Position numbers and translations under genes: made by a program. The notes under the pieces are model-generated. The model worked only from the letters and a program-made list of their open reading frames with translations. It made no database searches and was not told the DNA's origin. Positions 36,446-44,296 of a stretch of 64,000 nucleotides of DNA are shown piece after piece. Numbering within the stretch: the stretch's first letter is position 1; every line of letters begins with the position of its first letter. The DNA lies in assembly GCA_021323695.1 (NCBI GenBank), contig JAJPKN010000054.1, positions 1 to 64,000 of the forward strand. The letters run 5' to 3'. Source of the stretch: Actinomycetota bacterium. Lineage in GTDB: Bacteria > Actinomycetota > Acidimicrobiia > Acidimicrobiales > Palsa-688.

Positions 36446-37614
36446 GCCTGGCCTCGGTGGACCTGTGGGGTAGGTTCCTGGAGCACCTGCAGCACTTGCG
36501 CAGCCCGCTCGGCGCTGGCCTCCTGGCGGCGGCAGCCGGGTTGCTCCTGGCCATGTGGTTGGCCCGCCACCGCCGGGGCCTCGTCCCTGCCCACCGGCTG
36601 GCCTCTGCCCCGGGCCGGGGCCCTTCCCGGTTCCGCTCCCTGGGTGGCCCGCTCCCGAAGTTGCCCCACGAGGGAGGCCACCGGCCGGCTGGCCGCCTGC
36701 TGGGCTGGTGGGGAGGCCGGCACCGCTCCGACCTGGTCTCGGTGCTGGCCCCCTACCGCTTGGTGCCAGGCGGTCCTCGCGCCCTGCTGCCCGGCCTCAG
36801 GGGGGAGCTCATAACCCTTTCCTGGCTGAGGAAGCTTTCGTCGGCGCTGGAAGACCAAGCTGGCCGGGCTGGCTTCGGCCAGCGGGTCGCGGCGCGCTTG
36901 GAAAGAGCCGGGGTGCGGGCCGGGGTGGGCGAGGCCCTGTCCATCTGGCTGCTGGGCGGCCTGGTGCTGGTCGGCCTCGGCTTCGTCCTGGCCGGCTGGG
37001 CCGGGAGCCTGGCGCTGGTCGTGCTCGCTCTGGTGGCCCCCCCCGCCGTCCTGCAGGGGGCCGCCGACCACCGTGCCCGCCAGTTTGCCTCCCAGCTCCC
37101 AGATGTGCTGAAGCTGACGGCCAGTTCGCTACGGGCCGGCTTTTCGTTGCTCCAAGGCCTCGACGCCGTGAGCCGCCAGTTGCGGGAGCCATCGGCGACC
37201 GAGCTGCAGAGAGCCCTCGCCGAGGCCCGCCTTGGCCGCCCGGTGGAAGATGCCTTGGAGGCAGCCGCGGGCCGGGTGCGCAACCAGGACTTCTCCGAGA
37301 GCGTTGCCGCGGTGCGCATCCAGCAGGAAGCCGGCGGCAACCTGGCCGCACTTTTCGACACCCTGGCCGAGACCATGGTGCAGCGGCTGCGGCTGCGCCG
37401 TGAGGTCCGGACGCTCACCGCCGAGGGCCGCCTGTCCGCCTACGTCCTGGGGGCCATGCCGCTGTTGCTCGGGCTGTTCATCTTTGCCGTCAACCGGGCC
37501 TACATGCTCGAGCTGTTGCACAGCTTTGCGGGCAAGGCCATGCTCCTGGCCGGGCTGGTCCTCCAGGTGGTCGGCTTTTACTGGATGTACCGGATCGTGA
37601 AGATCGAGACCTGA
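36433..37614 (+). CDS. tadB: Tad pilus inner membrane platform protein TadB
   Basis: TadB (393 aa) has one N-terminal membrane segment (GAGLLAAAAGLLLAMWLA), a central pair (LLGGLVLVGLGFVLAGWA and SLALVVLALVAPPAVL), the T2SS-F domain (FASQLPDVLKLTASSLRAGF, LQGLDAVSRQL, ALAEARLGRPVEDALE), and two C-terminal segments. It pairs with TadC to form the platform on which the ATPase works. ATG 36433 overlaps tadA by 13 bases; GTG 36442 (GTGA overlap) is an alternative. Confidence 0.9.
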   Translation: MAAVSLASVDLWGRFLEHLQHLRSPLGAGLLAAAAGLLLAMWLARHRRGLVPAHRLASAPGRGPSRFRSLGGPLPKLPHEGGHRPAGRLLGWWGGRHRSDLVSVLAPYRLVPGGPRALLPGLRGELITLSWLRKLSSALEDQAGRAGFGQRVAARLERAGVRAGVGEALSIWLLGGLVLVGLGFVLAGWAGSLALVVLALVAPPAVLQGAADHRARQFASQLPDVLKLTASSLRAGFSLLQGLDAVSRQLREPSATELQRALAEARLGRPVEDALEAAAGRVRNQDFSESVAAVRIQQEAGGNLAALFDTLAETMVQRLRLRREVRTLTAEGRLSAYVLGAMPLLLGLFIFAVNRAYMLELLHSFAGKAMLLAGLVLQVVGFYWMYRIVKIET

Positions 37615-37615
37615 A

Positions 37616-38569
37616 GTGACGCTCCTGGCCTACGTCTTGCCGCTGGCCGTAGCCGCCGGGCTGGGCACCGCCCTGTGGGAGCGGCGCGCACCCCACCGGG
37701 CCGCCTTGGCCACCTTGAAGGCGGCGACCGCGGTCCCCAAAGCCCAGGCCGTGCTCAGGGGGCCTCCCCGGGCGGGGGAGGCGAACCGGGCCCGGCCGGT
37801 GGGCGAAGGTGCGGTCGTAGACCAGGTCGTGGGCCCCGTCGCCTCCGCGCTGGCCCGCCTGGCGCGGCCCGTCTGCCCTCCCAGCTACGCGGCGAGCGCC
37901 CGGCGCCGGCTGGCCCTGGCCGGCCGCAACCGCGCCGTGGACCTGGACCGCTTCCTGGCCTTGCGGCTGGTGTCCCTGGGGCTGGTGGTGCCGGCTTTCC
38001 TCCTCGTGCTGGTCGTCCACTTGCCCGGGGTGTACCGCCTGCTCGCCTTCTTCCTGGTCGCTGCCGCGCTTGGCCTGGGGCCTGAAGCGGTGCTGAACCG
38101 CCGGGTGGGCGAGCGCCAGGAAAGGATCCGCCGAGACTTGCCCGCCCTGCTCGAGCTGCTCCTGATCAGCGTCGAGGCTGGCCTCGGTTTCGACCAGGCG
38201 CTGGCCCGAGCAGCTGCCAGCGCGCCCGGCCCTCTCTCCGAGGAGTTCTCGCGCTACTTGGGTGAGGTGCGCATGGGCGCCGAACGCAAAGACGCCCTGG
38301 AGGGCATCGACCGGCGCACCGATGTCGAGGAGCTGCGGTCTTTTTTGATGGCGCTCGTCCAGGCCGAGGCCTTTGGCGTCTCCGTCGGGCCCATCCTGCG
38401 GTCCCAGGCGGACGAGTCCCGGGTCGCCCAGCGCCAGCACGTACAGGAGCAGGCACAAAAAGCCCCGGTCAAGATGCTGTTCCCCCTCGTGTTCTGCGTG
38501 CTGCCGGCGCTGTTCATAGTGGTGATCGGGCCGGCCGTCATCGAGATCTACAGGACACTGGTCCGATGA
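37616..38569 (+). CDS. tadC: Tad pilus inner membrane platform protein TadC
   Basis: TadC (317 aa) has the T2SS-F domain (RIRRDLPALLELLLISVEAG, LGFDQALARAA, FSRYLGEVRMGAERKDAL) and membrane segments at the N terminus, near 120-165, and at the C terminus (LVFCVLPALFIVVIGPAVIE). GTG 37616 follows the tadB stop by one base. The stop overlaps the TadE-like gene (ATGA), so the platform and pseudopilin genes are coupled. Confidence 0.9.
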   Translation: MTLLAYVLPLAVAAGLGTALWERRAPHRAALATLKAATAVPKAQAVLRGPPRAGEANRARPVGEGAVVDQVVGPVASALARLARPVCPPSYAASARRRLALAGRNRAVDLDRFLALRLVSLGLVVPAFLLVLVVHLPGVYRLLAFFLVAAALGLGPEAVLNRRVGERQERIRRDLPALLELLLISVEAGLGFDQALARAAASAPGPLSEEFSRYLGEVRMGAERKDALEGIDRRTDVEELRSFLMALVQAEAFGVSVGPILRSQADESRVAQRQHVQEQAQKAPVKMLFPLVFCVLPALFIVVIGPAVIEIYRTLVR

Positions 38570-39387
38570 AGGCGCTGGCGTCGTCCCACCGGGGCCTTCC
38601 CCGGCGGCACCCCCGGGGGAAGGGCAGCCATGGTGCCGCGCTGGTGGAGTTCGCCTTGGTCCTGCCCGTCTTTGCCCTGATGCTGTTTGCCCTGGTCCAG
38701 TTCGGCTTGGTCTTTTCCGGCTGGGCGCAGCTGCGCAACGCCGTCCAGACGGCAGCCCGCATGGCGGCCACCGGCAACTTGAGCGGCTCAGCCTTGAGCG
38801 ACCAGTGCGCGCAGGCGGGCTCTATGCCGAAGTTGGCCTGCGAGGTCGCCGTCGGGATCGGGTTGCCCATGGGCCTCGGGCCGGTCCCCACTGCCTCGGT
38901 CCCGGTGCCCGTCGACTGCGACCACGGGCTAGCCAGTTGCCCGGGAGCCTCCTGGCTGGACGGCTACTACGTCTACCAGGGTGGTGCCTGGGCCCAGGTC
39001 GTCGCCGACGGCACCCAGGGGCCGGGCCAGATCTCCGACCATCAGGTGCTGGCGGACGCCACCACCAATGGCCCATGGACCTGTGACCCCGGCTGCAAGG
39101 ACTTGGAGACCAACGTGAGCGGCGTCCAACCCTTCGCGCTGGGCTACGACCCTGTAGCGGTGGCCTGCGGGCCCACCACCGACCCGGGCCAGGGCGGGTG
39201 CCAGGCCGGTAACCAGTTGACCATCTGCGCCCAACTGCCGGCCTCTCCCCTCACCGGTTTCCTGCCACCGCTGACCGTGCCCACCAGGAGCTCGTTCTAC
39301 CTGGAAGAGGGCCTGAAGGCGGGGGATGGCAACGGCAACGGCGACTGGGCCCAGACCTACAACCCATGGGGTATCCCCTGTGGGTAG
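38566..39387 (+). CDS. TadE-like pseudopilin with large C-terminal domain
   Basis: The protein (273 aa) has a prepilin-type N terminus: a basic leader, the cleavage site G-AALVEFALVLP with Glu at +5, and one hydrophobic helix (VLPVFALMLFALVQFGLVFS). It then has 200 extracytoplasmic residues, more than most TadE proteins, with several Cys. The segment from W130 (WLDGYYVYQGG) recurs in the next gene product. TadE/F proteins are minor pseudopilins that help pilus initiation. The start ATG overlaps the tadC stop. Confidence 0.85.
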   Translation: MKALASSHRGLPRRHPRGKGSHGAALVEFALVLPVFALMLFALVQFGLVFSGWAQLRNAVQTAARMAATGNLSGSALSDQCAQAGSMPKLACEVAVGIGLPMGLGPVPTASVPVPVDCDHGLASCPGASWLDGYYVYQGGAWAQVVADGTQGPGQISDHQVLADATTNGPWTCDPGCKDLETNVSGVQPFALGYDPVAVACGPTTDPGQGGCQAGNQLTICAQLPASPLTGFLPPLTVPTRSSFYLEEGLKAGDGNGNGDWAQTYNPWGIPCG

Positions 39388-40291
39388 GGTGCGCGGGCTC
39401 GGGCAGCGGGTGCTCGGGCAGCGGGTGCTCGGGCAGCGGGTGCTCGGGCGGCTGCAGGCCAGGCAGGACGAAAGGGGTGTCGTGCTCGTCCTGTGGGTGC
39501 TGTCGTTGACGGCCCTGGTGGGGTTCCTGGCCCTCACCGTCAACCTGGGCAACTTTGCCCAGCAGAGCGAGAACGTGCAGGACGCTGCCGATGCGGCTGC
39601 GCTCTCCGGGGCGACGCTGCTGGCTCCGAGCGCCGGGACGTGGGACCAGCCGTCCGTGCTCATAGCCCCGAGCTACCAATGCGGCGTGAACCCGGCGACG
39701 GGCCAGCTGAGCGGTTGCGCCAGCTACGGGTGGCTGGACGGCTACTACGTGTTCGAGCAAGGGTGGTGGGAGCGAATAGTAGCCGGGGCCCCGCAGGCCG
39801 GGGAGGTCCAAGACGCCGTGGCCTTCGGCACCCTAACTGGGGCTTGGCACTGCTATGAGGGCTCGTGGCTCCCCTGGACGTGGTGCTACTACACCGGGCC
39901 GAGCGGGCCACAGGACGGTTCCCTCACTGGTGACTACAGCCTGCTGGAGGCGGCGAGCCAGGCGGCCAACCGGGCCGAGGCCCTGGTGGAGCAGGCCTAT
40001 GGTGTGGCCACCAACTGGTCCGGGTGCCAGGAGGCCGCCAGCACCTTGCCCCCAGAGGGGTTCTCTTTCCCCGACTGGGGCCAGGACTGCTTTGCCTACG
40101 AACTGACCGGCTGCGGTGCGGTCGTCTGGGTGGGACTGGTCTCGGGCAGCGGGCCCTCGCTCGTCGAGGCCGGGGGGGCGGCCACCCTGCGGGCGACCGC
40201 GTGGGCTACGGCTACCCCTCCCCAAGGCGCCGGCGGCAAGGGCCAGGCCACCCTCTGGTCGGCTGGGCCACCCTCGCTGAGCTGCCAGTGA
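39380..40291 (+). CDS. TadG-like pilus-associated protein
   Basis: The protein (303 aa) has a short basic N terminus with three RVLGQ repeats, one membrane helix (VVLVLWVLSLTALVGFLALT), and the VNLGNFAQQSENVQDAADAA motif that is typical of TadG-like proteins, followed by AALSGA. The exterior contains WLDGYYVFEQG from W118 and a C-rich stretch. GTG 39380 overlaps the TadE gene by eight bases; GTG 39389 is possible. Unlike the TadE-like protein it has no Glu at +5, so it is probably not cleaved by a prepilin peptidase. The last 196 bases lie antisense to the end of the glycosyltransferase gene. Confidence 0.82.
   Translation: MGRVRGLGQRVLGQRVLGQRVLGRLQARQDERGVVLVLWVLSLTALVGFLALTVNLGNFAQQSENVQDAADAAALSGATLLAPSAGTWDQPSVLIAPSYQCGVNPATGQLSGCASYGWLDGYYVFEQGWWERIVAGAPQAGEVQDAVAFGTLTGAWHCYEGSWLPWTWCYYTGPSGPQDGSLTGDYSLLEAASQAANRAEALVEQAYGVATNWSGCQEAASTLPPEGFSFPDWGQDCFAYELTGCGAVVWVGLVSGSGPSLVEAGGAATLRATAWATATPPQGAGGKGQATLWSAGPPSLSCQ
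39397..39441 (+). repeat. 15-bp perfect tandem repeat, three copies
   Basis: GCTCGGGCAGCGGGT repeats at 39397, 39412 and 39427, with a partial fourth copy. It encodes the LGQRV repeats in the cytoplasmic N terminus of the TadG-like protein. Confidence 0.95.
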
Positions 40292-41109
40292 GCCCGCCGG
40301 CCCCTCCCATGTTGGGCCATGGCTAGCCGCCCCAGCTGGCAGAGGAAGGCCAAGCCTTCATGGAGGGTCGCCTTGGAACGGCCGGCCAGACGGGGGCCGA
40401 AGGTGTAGGCCACGTTGCTGGAGGTGGTCCAGCGGCCCCGCACGGCCACCTCCAGCAAGATCTTATAGCCGTTGGGCCGCAGTTCCACGTTGTCGAGCAC
40501 GCAACGCCTCAAGCAGAACAGCCCGGAGAGGGGGTCCTCCAGGGGACGGCTGGTGCTGAGAGCCAGGTGGGCCAGCCAGCGGCCGGCCCGGGAGGCACCT
40601 CTGCGCCAGGGGCTGCTCAGGCCGGCGGGCCGTCCGGCGCGGCCATAGCGGCTCCCGACGGCGAGGTCGGCCTGACCGGCGAGCACGGGGAGGGCCAGGG
40701 CAAGCAGCACCTCAGGCGGGTGCTGGAGGTCGCCGTCCATGACGGCGACCACGTCCCCACGGGCCAGCGCCAAGCCGGCTTTGACCGCGCCCCCCAGGCC
40801 CCCGCAGCGCTGTCCGGCGGCTCTGTGGAGCAGCCTGATGTTCGCCCCCTCCCGGGCGACGAGCTCGGCTACGACCTGAGGGGTGAGGTCGTCGGAATCG
40901 TCGACGAATATGGCTTCCCACCCGGCGCCCAGCGGCTCGAGGGCGACAGCCAGGCGCTTGGCCAAAGGCCTCACGTTGGGCGCTTCGTTGCGGGTGGGGA
41001 CTATGACCGACAGGGCGCAACCTCCTTGCGGTCGGCCCTGTCCCCGCTGGCAGCCGGGGGAGCCTGGCCGGCCCTCCCCGGGGACCTGAGGCCGGAGCTG
41101 TCCTAGCAA
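40096..41109 (-). CDS. Family 2 glycosyltransferase, polyprenyl-phosphate mannose synthase (DPM1)-like
   Basis: The catalytic domain (about residues 30-270 of 337) has LSVIVPTRNEAPNVRPL, FVDDSDDLT, the metal-binding VMDGDLQHPPE, and GLFCLRRCVL, as in enzymes that make polyprenyl-phosphate-mannose or -glucose. The usual C-terminal membrane domain is absent. The last 65 residues are Pro/Ala/Thr-rich and antisense to the end of the TadG-like gene. TTG 41109 overlaps the stop of the upstream prepilin gene, so it belongs to the pilin operon; AAGGAGG inside the frame near 41021-41027 would suit a CTG start. It probably makes the lipid-linked sugar for a surface glycan or pilus modification. Confidence 0.72.
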   Translation of the reverse strand: MLGQLRPQVPGEGRPGSPGCQRGQGRPQGGCALSVIVPTRNEAPNVRPLAKRLAVALEPLGAGWEAIFVDDSDDLTPQVVAELVAREGANIRLLHRAAGQRCGGLGGAVKAGLALARGDVVAVMDGDLQHPPEVLLALALPVLAGQADLAVGSRYGRAGRPAGLSSPWRRGASRAGRWLAHLALSTSRPLEDPLSGLFCLRRCVLDNVELRPNGYKILLEVAVRGRWTTSSNVAYTFGPRLAGRSKATLHEGLAFLCQLGRLAMAQHGRGRRAHWQLSEGGPADQRVAWPLPPAPWGGVAVAHAVARRVAAPPASTSEGPLPETSPTQTTAPQPVSS

Positions 41110-41627
41110 CTAGGGGCCTTGGTGACGAGCAGCGAGAAGCTGAGCTGGCCGGTGCGGGGCGGGGCTGAGCTGTCCGAGACCAAAAGGACAATGGGCCCGT
41201 AGGTACTGGCGTCTGAGCACCGGGTGGGTTGTACGAGCAGCTGGCCCTTGCCGTTGGTGGTGTCAAGGTCCTGTAACTGCACGAAGTCCGGGTTGCCGCT
41301 CAACGAGTAGCTGTAAGGCGGTGAGCCTCCATTGGCCCAAAAGTCGATGACCTGCTGGCTGCCGGTACCGATGGTGTCGCTGCAGCCCACCTTTCCGGTG
41401 CTGCACCAAGTCGTTGGCGGTGGGCCAGGGGACGTCGCGTTGCCACCGGCCACGCCCACGGCGGCGCTGTCCACCAACCGGCCGGGGCCGGCCGCACTGC
41501 GGCTGAAGTACACGAGCGCCCCTGCAGCGACCACCAGTACCAGCGCCACCAACAGCGCGTACTCGATCATGGTCACGCCGCTGTCGAGCCGGGCGGCGTG
41601 CCCGGCGCGGCTTGCAAAGCGAGGCAT
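41103..41627 (-). CDS. Flp-type prepilin with a long exterior domain (candidate minor pilin)
   Basis: The protein (174 aa) has a Flp-like N terminus: leader, cleavage site G-VTMIEYALLVAL with Glu and Tyr at +5/+6, and a hydrophobic helix (LVALVLVVAAGALVYF). Classical Flp pilins end soon after this helix at about 60-75 aa. Here some 120 further residues follow, Ser/Gly/Thr/Pro-rich, with four Cys (pairs WCSTGKVGCS and RCSD...SC at the end) and a beta-like look (PPYSYSLSGNPDFVQLQDLD). It lies 37 bases after the Flp gene and shares its operon. It could be a tip adhesin or minor subunit; this is inference. Confidence 0.82.
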   Translation of the reverse strand: MPRFASRAGHAARLDSGVTMIEYALLVALVLVVAAGALVYFSRSAAGPGRLVDSAAVGVAGGNATSPGPPPTTWCSTGKVGCSDTIGTGSQQVIDFWANGGSPPYSYSLSGNPDFVQLQDLDTTNGKGQLLVQPTRCSDASTYGPIVLLVSDSSAPPRTGQLSFSLLVTKAPSC

Positions 41628-41664
41628 GGTGCCGGCTCACTCCCAGCGCCCGGCCGGGCGCCCC

Positions 41665-41886
41665 CTAGGGGTTGTTGTTCAAGCTGTTCTGCATGACGTT
41701 GCCGACGTGGTTGAGCGTGTTGTTGACCGTGTGGCTCAAGAAGACCAGCGCCCCCACGGCCACCACTGCCACAAGGGCCAGCAAAAGGGCGTACTCCACC
41801 AAGCTGGCGCCTGTTTCGTCACGGCCGAGGGACTTGCGCCTGGCCCAGTCGAGGAACAACGCCGGCCATATCATGATCTTGTTCAT
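41665..41886 (-). CDS. flp: Flp/Fap major pilin
   Basis: This is a small type IVb prepilin (73 aa) with leader, cleavage site G-ASLVEYALLLAL (Glu +5, Tyr +6), a hydrophobic helix (LLLALVAVVAVGALVFLS), and a short Asn-rich C terminus (NNTLNHVGNVMQNSLNNNP). It is the likely major subunit of the fibre assembled by tadZ-A-B-C. ATG 41886 has GGAAGG seven bases upstream; the frame continues upstream without pilin features. No prepilin peptidase gene (TadV/CpaA) is in the window. Confidence 0.92.
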   Translation of the reverse strand: MNKIMIWPALFLDWARRKSLGRDETGASLVEYALLLALVAVVAVGALVFLSHTVNNTLNHVGNVMQNSLNNNP

Positions 41887-41992
41887 CGGTGCCTTCCGTG
41901 CTCCTGGACCTGGCCGGGCTGACGGGCAGGTCCTGACAGCTCCCCGCATTTTGGGGCTGGGCAAAGTCTTCACCGTAAGTGGCCGCAGCTCC

Positions 41993-42010
41993 ATGGGCCG
42001 ATAGGCCCAT
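41993..42010. promoter_or_regulatory. Inverted repeat between flp and the GT-C-like gene
   Basis: ATGGGCC (41993-41999), a GATA spacer and GGCCCAT (42004-42010) form a perfect 7-bp inverted repeat in the 207-base divergent region between flp and the membrane protein gene. On the plus strand it is followed by TTTT, so it could be a small hairpin; it could also be an operator for flp, which starts about 107 bases away. The region has an AT-richer patch around 42011-42060 that probably holds the promoters. Confidence 0.45.
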
Positions 42011-42093
42011 TTTCTGCCATAAGAGCTGGTAATGGCTGGAAATCTGCTTTACGCTGGGCCGAGAGGCCACTAGTCAAAGATGGGCCATTCACG

Positions 42094-43629
42094 GTGACGC
42101 TGCGTGAGATCCTGCCCGCGGGCAAGGGGGCACAGGTTGCCCCTGGCGCCAGGGGCGGGGAGGGTGCCGCCGGCCCGCGGGTGTCGGCCCTTGCCCGGGC
42201 GCCGTGGCGGGCAGCCCGTGTTCACCCCACGCTGGTGGTGCTGGTGGGGGCGTGCGCGGCCTTATGGCGCCAGAGCATGCACACCGGCCTGTCCGGGGAC
42301 GTCTTTTACCAAGTGGCCAGCGGGCAATGGATGCTCACCCACCACGCCGTCCTCAGCCACGACGTCTTTTCCTACACGGTAGCCGGGCGGCCTTGGACCA
42401 ACGAGGAGTGGGGCTTCCAGGTGCTCCTGGCTTGGCTGGTGGCCCATGTCGGCGCGGTGTCCTACTGGTTGGTGCCAAGCGGGGCTTGCACCGCTGCCTT
42501 GCTGTTGGCCGTGGCCCGCTGGCGCCGGGCCGGGGCCGGCCGGCTGTGGGCTGCTGCTCTGGGCGTGCTGGCCACAGCGGGGCTGTCCACCGGCTTGGCC
42601 CCCCGGCCCCAGGACGTGAGCTACCTGTTGTTCTCCTTGCTCTTGCTCGTGCTCACGTTGGCCCGCCACCAGGCCAGGTGGCTTTGGGCCGTGCCGCCCC
42701 TGATGGCGCTTTGGGCCAACCTGCACGGGAGCTTCCTGCTCGGCTTGGCCGTACTGGTGCTGGAAGTAGCCTGGTCGTTGTTGCCGCCGCTCAGCGGGCG
42801 GGCCGCTGCCGGCCACCCGCTCAGGCCGAAGGCTGCCGGGGGGGCCCTCCTGGCCGGCCTGCTGGCCAGCTTGGCGAACCCCTACGGGCCGAAGCTGCTG
42901 GCCTACGCCCTCCACGTCTCCACCGCTGGCCAGCTGACGTCCTTGATTGCCGAGTGGCAGAGCCCGGACTTCCACTCCTACTTCTACTTGGCGGTCATCT
43001 TCGGCCCGGTGGCCCTGCTGGGGGCACTGCTCGCCTTGACGCCTACCGTGCCCCCCCTGGAGGACCTGGTCCTGGCGGCGTTGCTGCTGGTGGCCACCCT
43101 GCACGCCGTCCGCTTCACGCCCTACTACGTCCTGGCTGCCAGCGGGGCCCTGGCCCGGTGGCGGCCTTTGCGCCAGGAGCCCTTCCAGCCCACCTTCGTG
43201 GCCCTTCCCCTGGCGGCGGCCCTGGCTGCCTCCCTGCTTGTTGGCCCCCACGTCCCCGCCGGTGCCCCCCAGACCGGTGATGGCTCACTGGCCACCCCCG
43301 TAGCGGCTGTGCGTTTCCTCCGGCACCAAAGCGGGCGCGTCTTTTCCACTTACTGGTGGGACGACTACCTCGTCTACGAGCACGTCCCGGTGTTCGTCGA
43401 CGGGCGGACGGACCTGTACTTCGGGGCCCCGGTGCTGCAGGAGTACGTGGACATCTCGACCCTGAGCACCAACCCCGACGCGCTGTTGCGCCGCTGGGAC
43501 GTGCGCTGGGTCATGTGGGCCAAAGCGAGCGCCCTCAGCACCTACCTTGCTGCCGACCCCCAATGGGTGCTCCGGGCCAAGGCCGGGCCGGCGCTGGTCT
43601 TCGAGCGCCGCGGGCCTGGAGGCTCTTAG
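42094..43629 (+). CDS. Polytopic membrane protein, GT-C glycosyltransferase-like
   Basis: The protein (511 aa) has about ten hydrophobic segments. The first exterior loop contains SGDVFYQVASGQWMLTHHAV then DVFSYTVAGRPWTNEEWGFQ, a layout seen in uncharacterised GT-C-like (PMT-like) proteins, where acidic residues of this loop are catalytic. The C-terminal exterior domain has FSTYWWDDYLVYEHVPVFVD followed by GRTDLY, another hallmark of that group. Such enzymes use polyprenyl-phosphate sugars. The gene is divergent from the pilin operon that ends with a DPM1-like synthase, so the two may form a donor-transferase pair. GTG 42094 is the likely start. Exact substrate is unknown. Confidence 0.7.
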   Translation: MTLREILPAGKGAQVAPGARGGEGAAGPRVSALARAPWRAARVHPTLVVLVGACAALWRQSMHTGLSGDVFYQVASGQWMLTHHAVLSHDVFSYTVAGRPWTNEEWGFQVLLAWLVAHVGAVSYWLVPSGACTAALLLAVARWRRAGAGRLWAAALGVLATAGLSTGLAPRPQDVSYLLFSLLLLVLTLARHQARWLWAVPPLMALWANLHGSFLLGLAVLVLEVAWSLLPPLSGRAAAGHPLRPKAAGGALLAGLLASLANPYGPKLLAYALHVSTAGQLTSLIAEWQSPDFHSYFYLAVIFGPVALLGALLALTPTVPPLEDLVLAALLLVATLHAVRFTPYYVLAASGALARWRPLRQEPFQPTFVALPLAAALAASLLVGPHVPAGAPQTGDGSLATPVAAVRFLRHQSGRVFSTYWWDDYLVYEHVPVFVDGRTDLYFGAPVLQEYVDISTLSTNPDALLRRWDVRWVMWAKASALSTYLAADPQWVLRAKAGPALVFERRGPGGS

Positions 43630-43651
43630 GGGGCGGGGCTCCTGCCCCCGC

Positions 43652-44296
43652 TCAGGCGATGCGTACGATCCCCAGGCGAAGCGCCTTGGCCACGGCCTGG
43701 GTCCGGCTTTGGGCCCCGAGCTTGGAGTAGATGTGGTTGAGGTGGTTCTTCACCGTCTTGGGGCTCACGTAGAGCTGGCGCGCCAGTTGGGTGGTGGAGG
43801 CCCCGTTGGCCAGAGCCTCCAGCACCTCGACCTCACGCTGGGTGAGGGAGTGGTCCGGGCCGAGCCGGTTGGCGGCCCGGGTGCTGGCCCGGAGGAACGA
43901 GCGGGTGCAGTCCGCCCGACGGCCCGGCCCGGCCCGGGCTGCCTCCCGGAGAGCGGAGAGGATCTCGGCTGTGCTGCAGTCCTTCACCAGGTAGCCGACC
44001 GCACCGGCGGCAAAGGCGGCCTTGACCGTCGCCTCGTCGGCGAACATGGTGAGCACCACCACGGCTGTCCCCGGCAGCTGGCGAGCCAGTTGGCGTGTGA
44101 CCTCTATGCCGTCCTGGCCGGGCAGGGAAATGTCCATCAGCACGACGTTGGGCTGGGCCCGTGCCGCCGCCTCCAACGCCTCCTCGCCGTCGCCTACATC
44201 GGCCACGACCGACAGGCCGGCCGATTCCAAGGAACGGCGCAGGCCCTCTCTCAGCACGGTGTGGTCGTCCACCAGCATTGCCCGGACCGAGCTCAA
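43652..44296 (-). CDS. NarL/LuxR-family response regulator
   Basis: The protein (214 aa) has a receiver domain (MLVDDHTVLREGL, phospho-acceptor in VVLMDISLPGQDG, Lys in YLVKDCS) and a LuxR DNA-binding domain (LTQREVEVLEALANGASTTQ, LARQLYVSPKTVKNHLNHIY). TTG 44296 overlaps the kinase stop as TTGA and has GGAGG and AAGG upstream, so kinase and regulator are coupled. It converges on the GT-C-like gene. Targets are unknown, but the position suggests the pilus locus. Confidence 0.9.
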   Translation of the reverse strand: MSSVRAMLVDDHTVLREGLRRSLESAGLSVVADVGDGEEALEAAARAQPNVVLMDISLPGQDGIEVTRQLARQLPGTAVVVLTMFADEATVKAAFAAGAVGYLVKDCSTAEILSALREAARAGPGRRADCTRSFLRASTRAANRLGPDHSLTQREVEVLEALANGASTTQLARQLYVSPKTVKNHLNHIYSKLGAQSRTQAVAKALRLGIVRIA

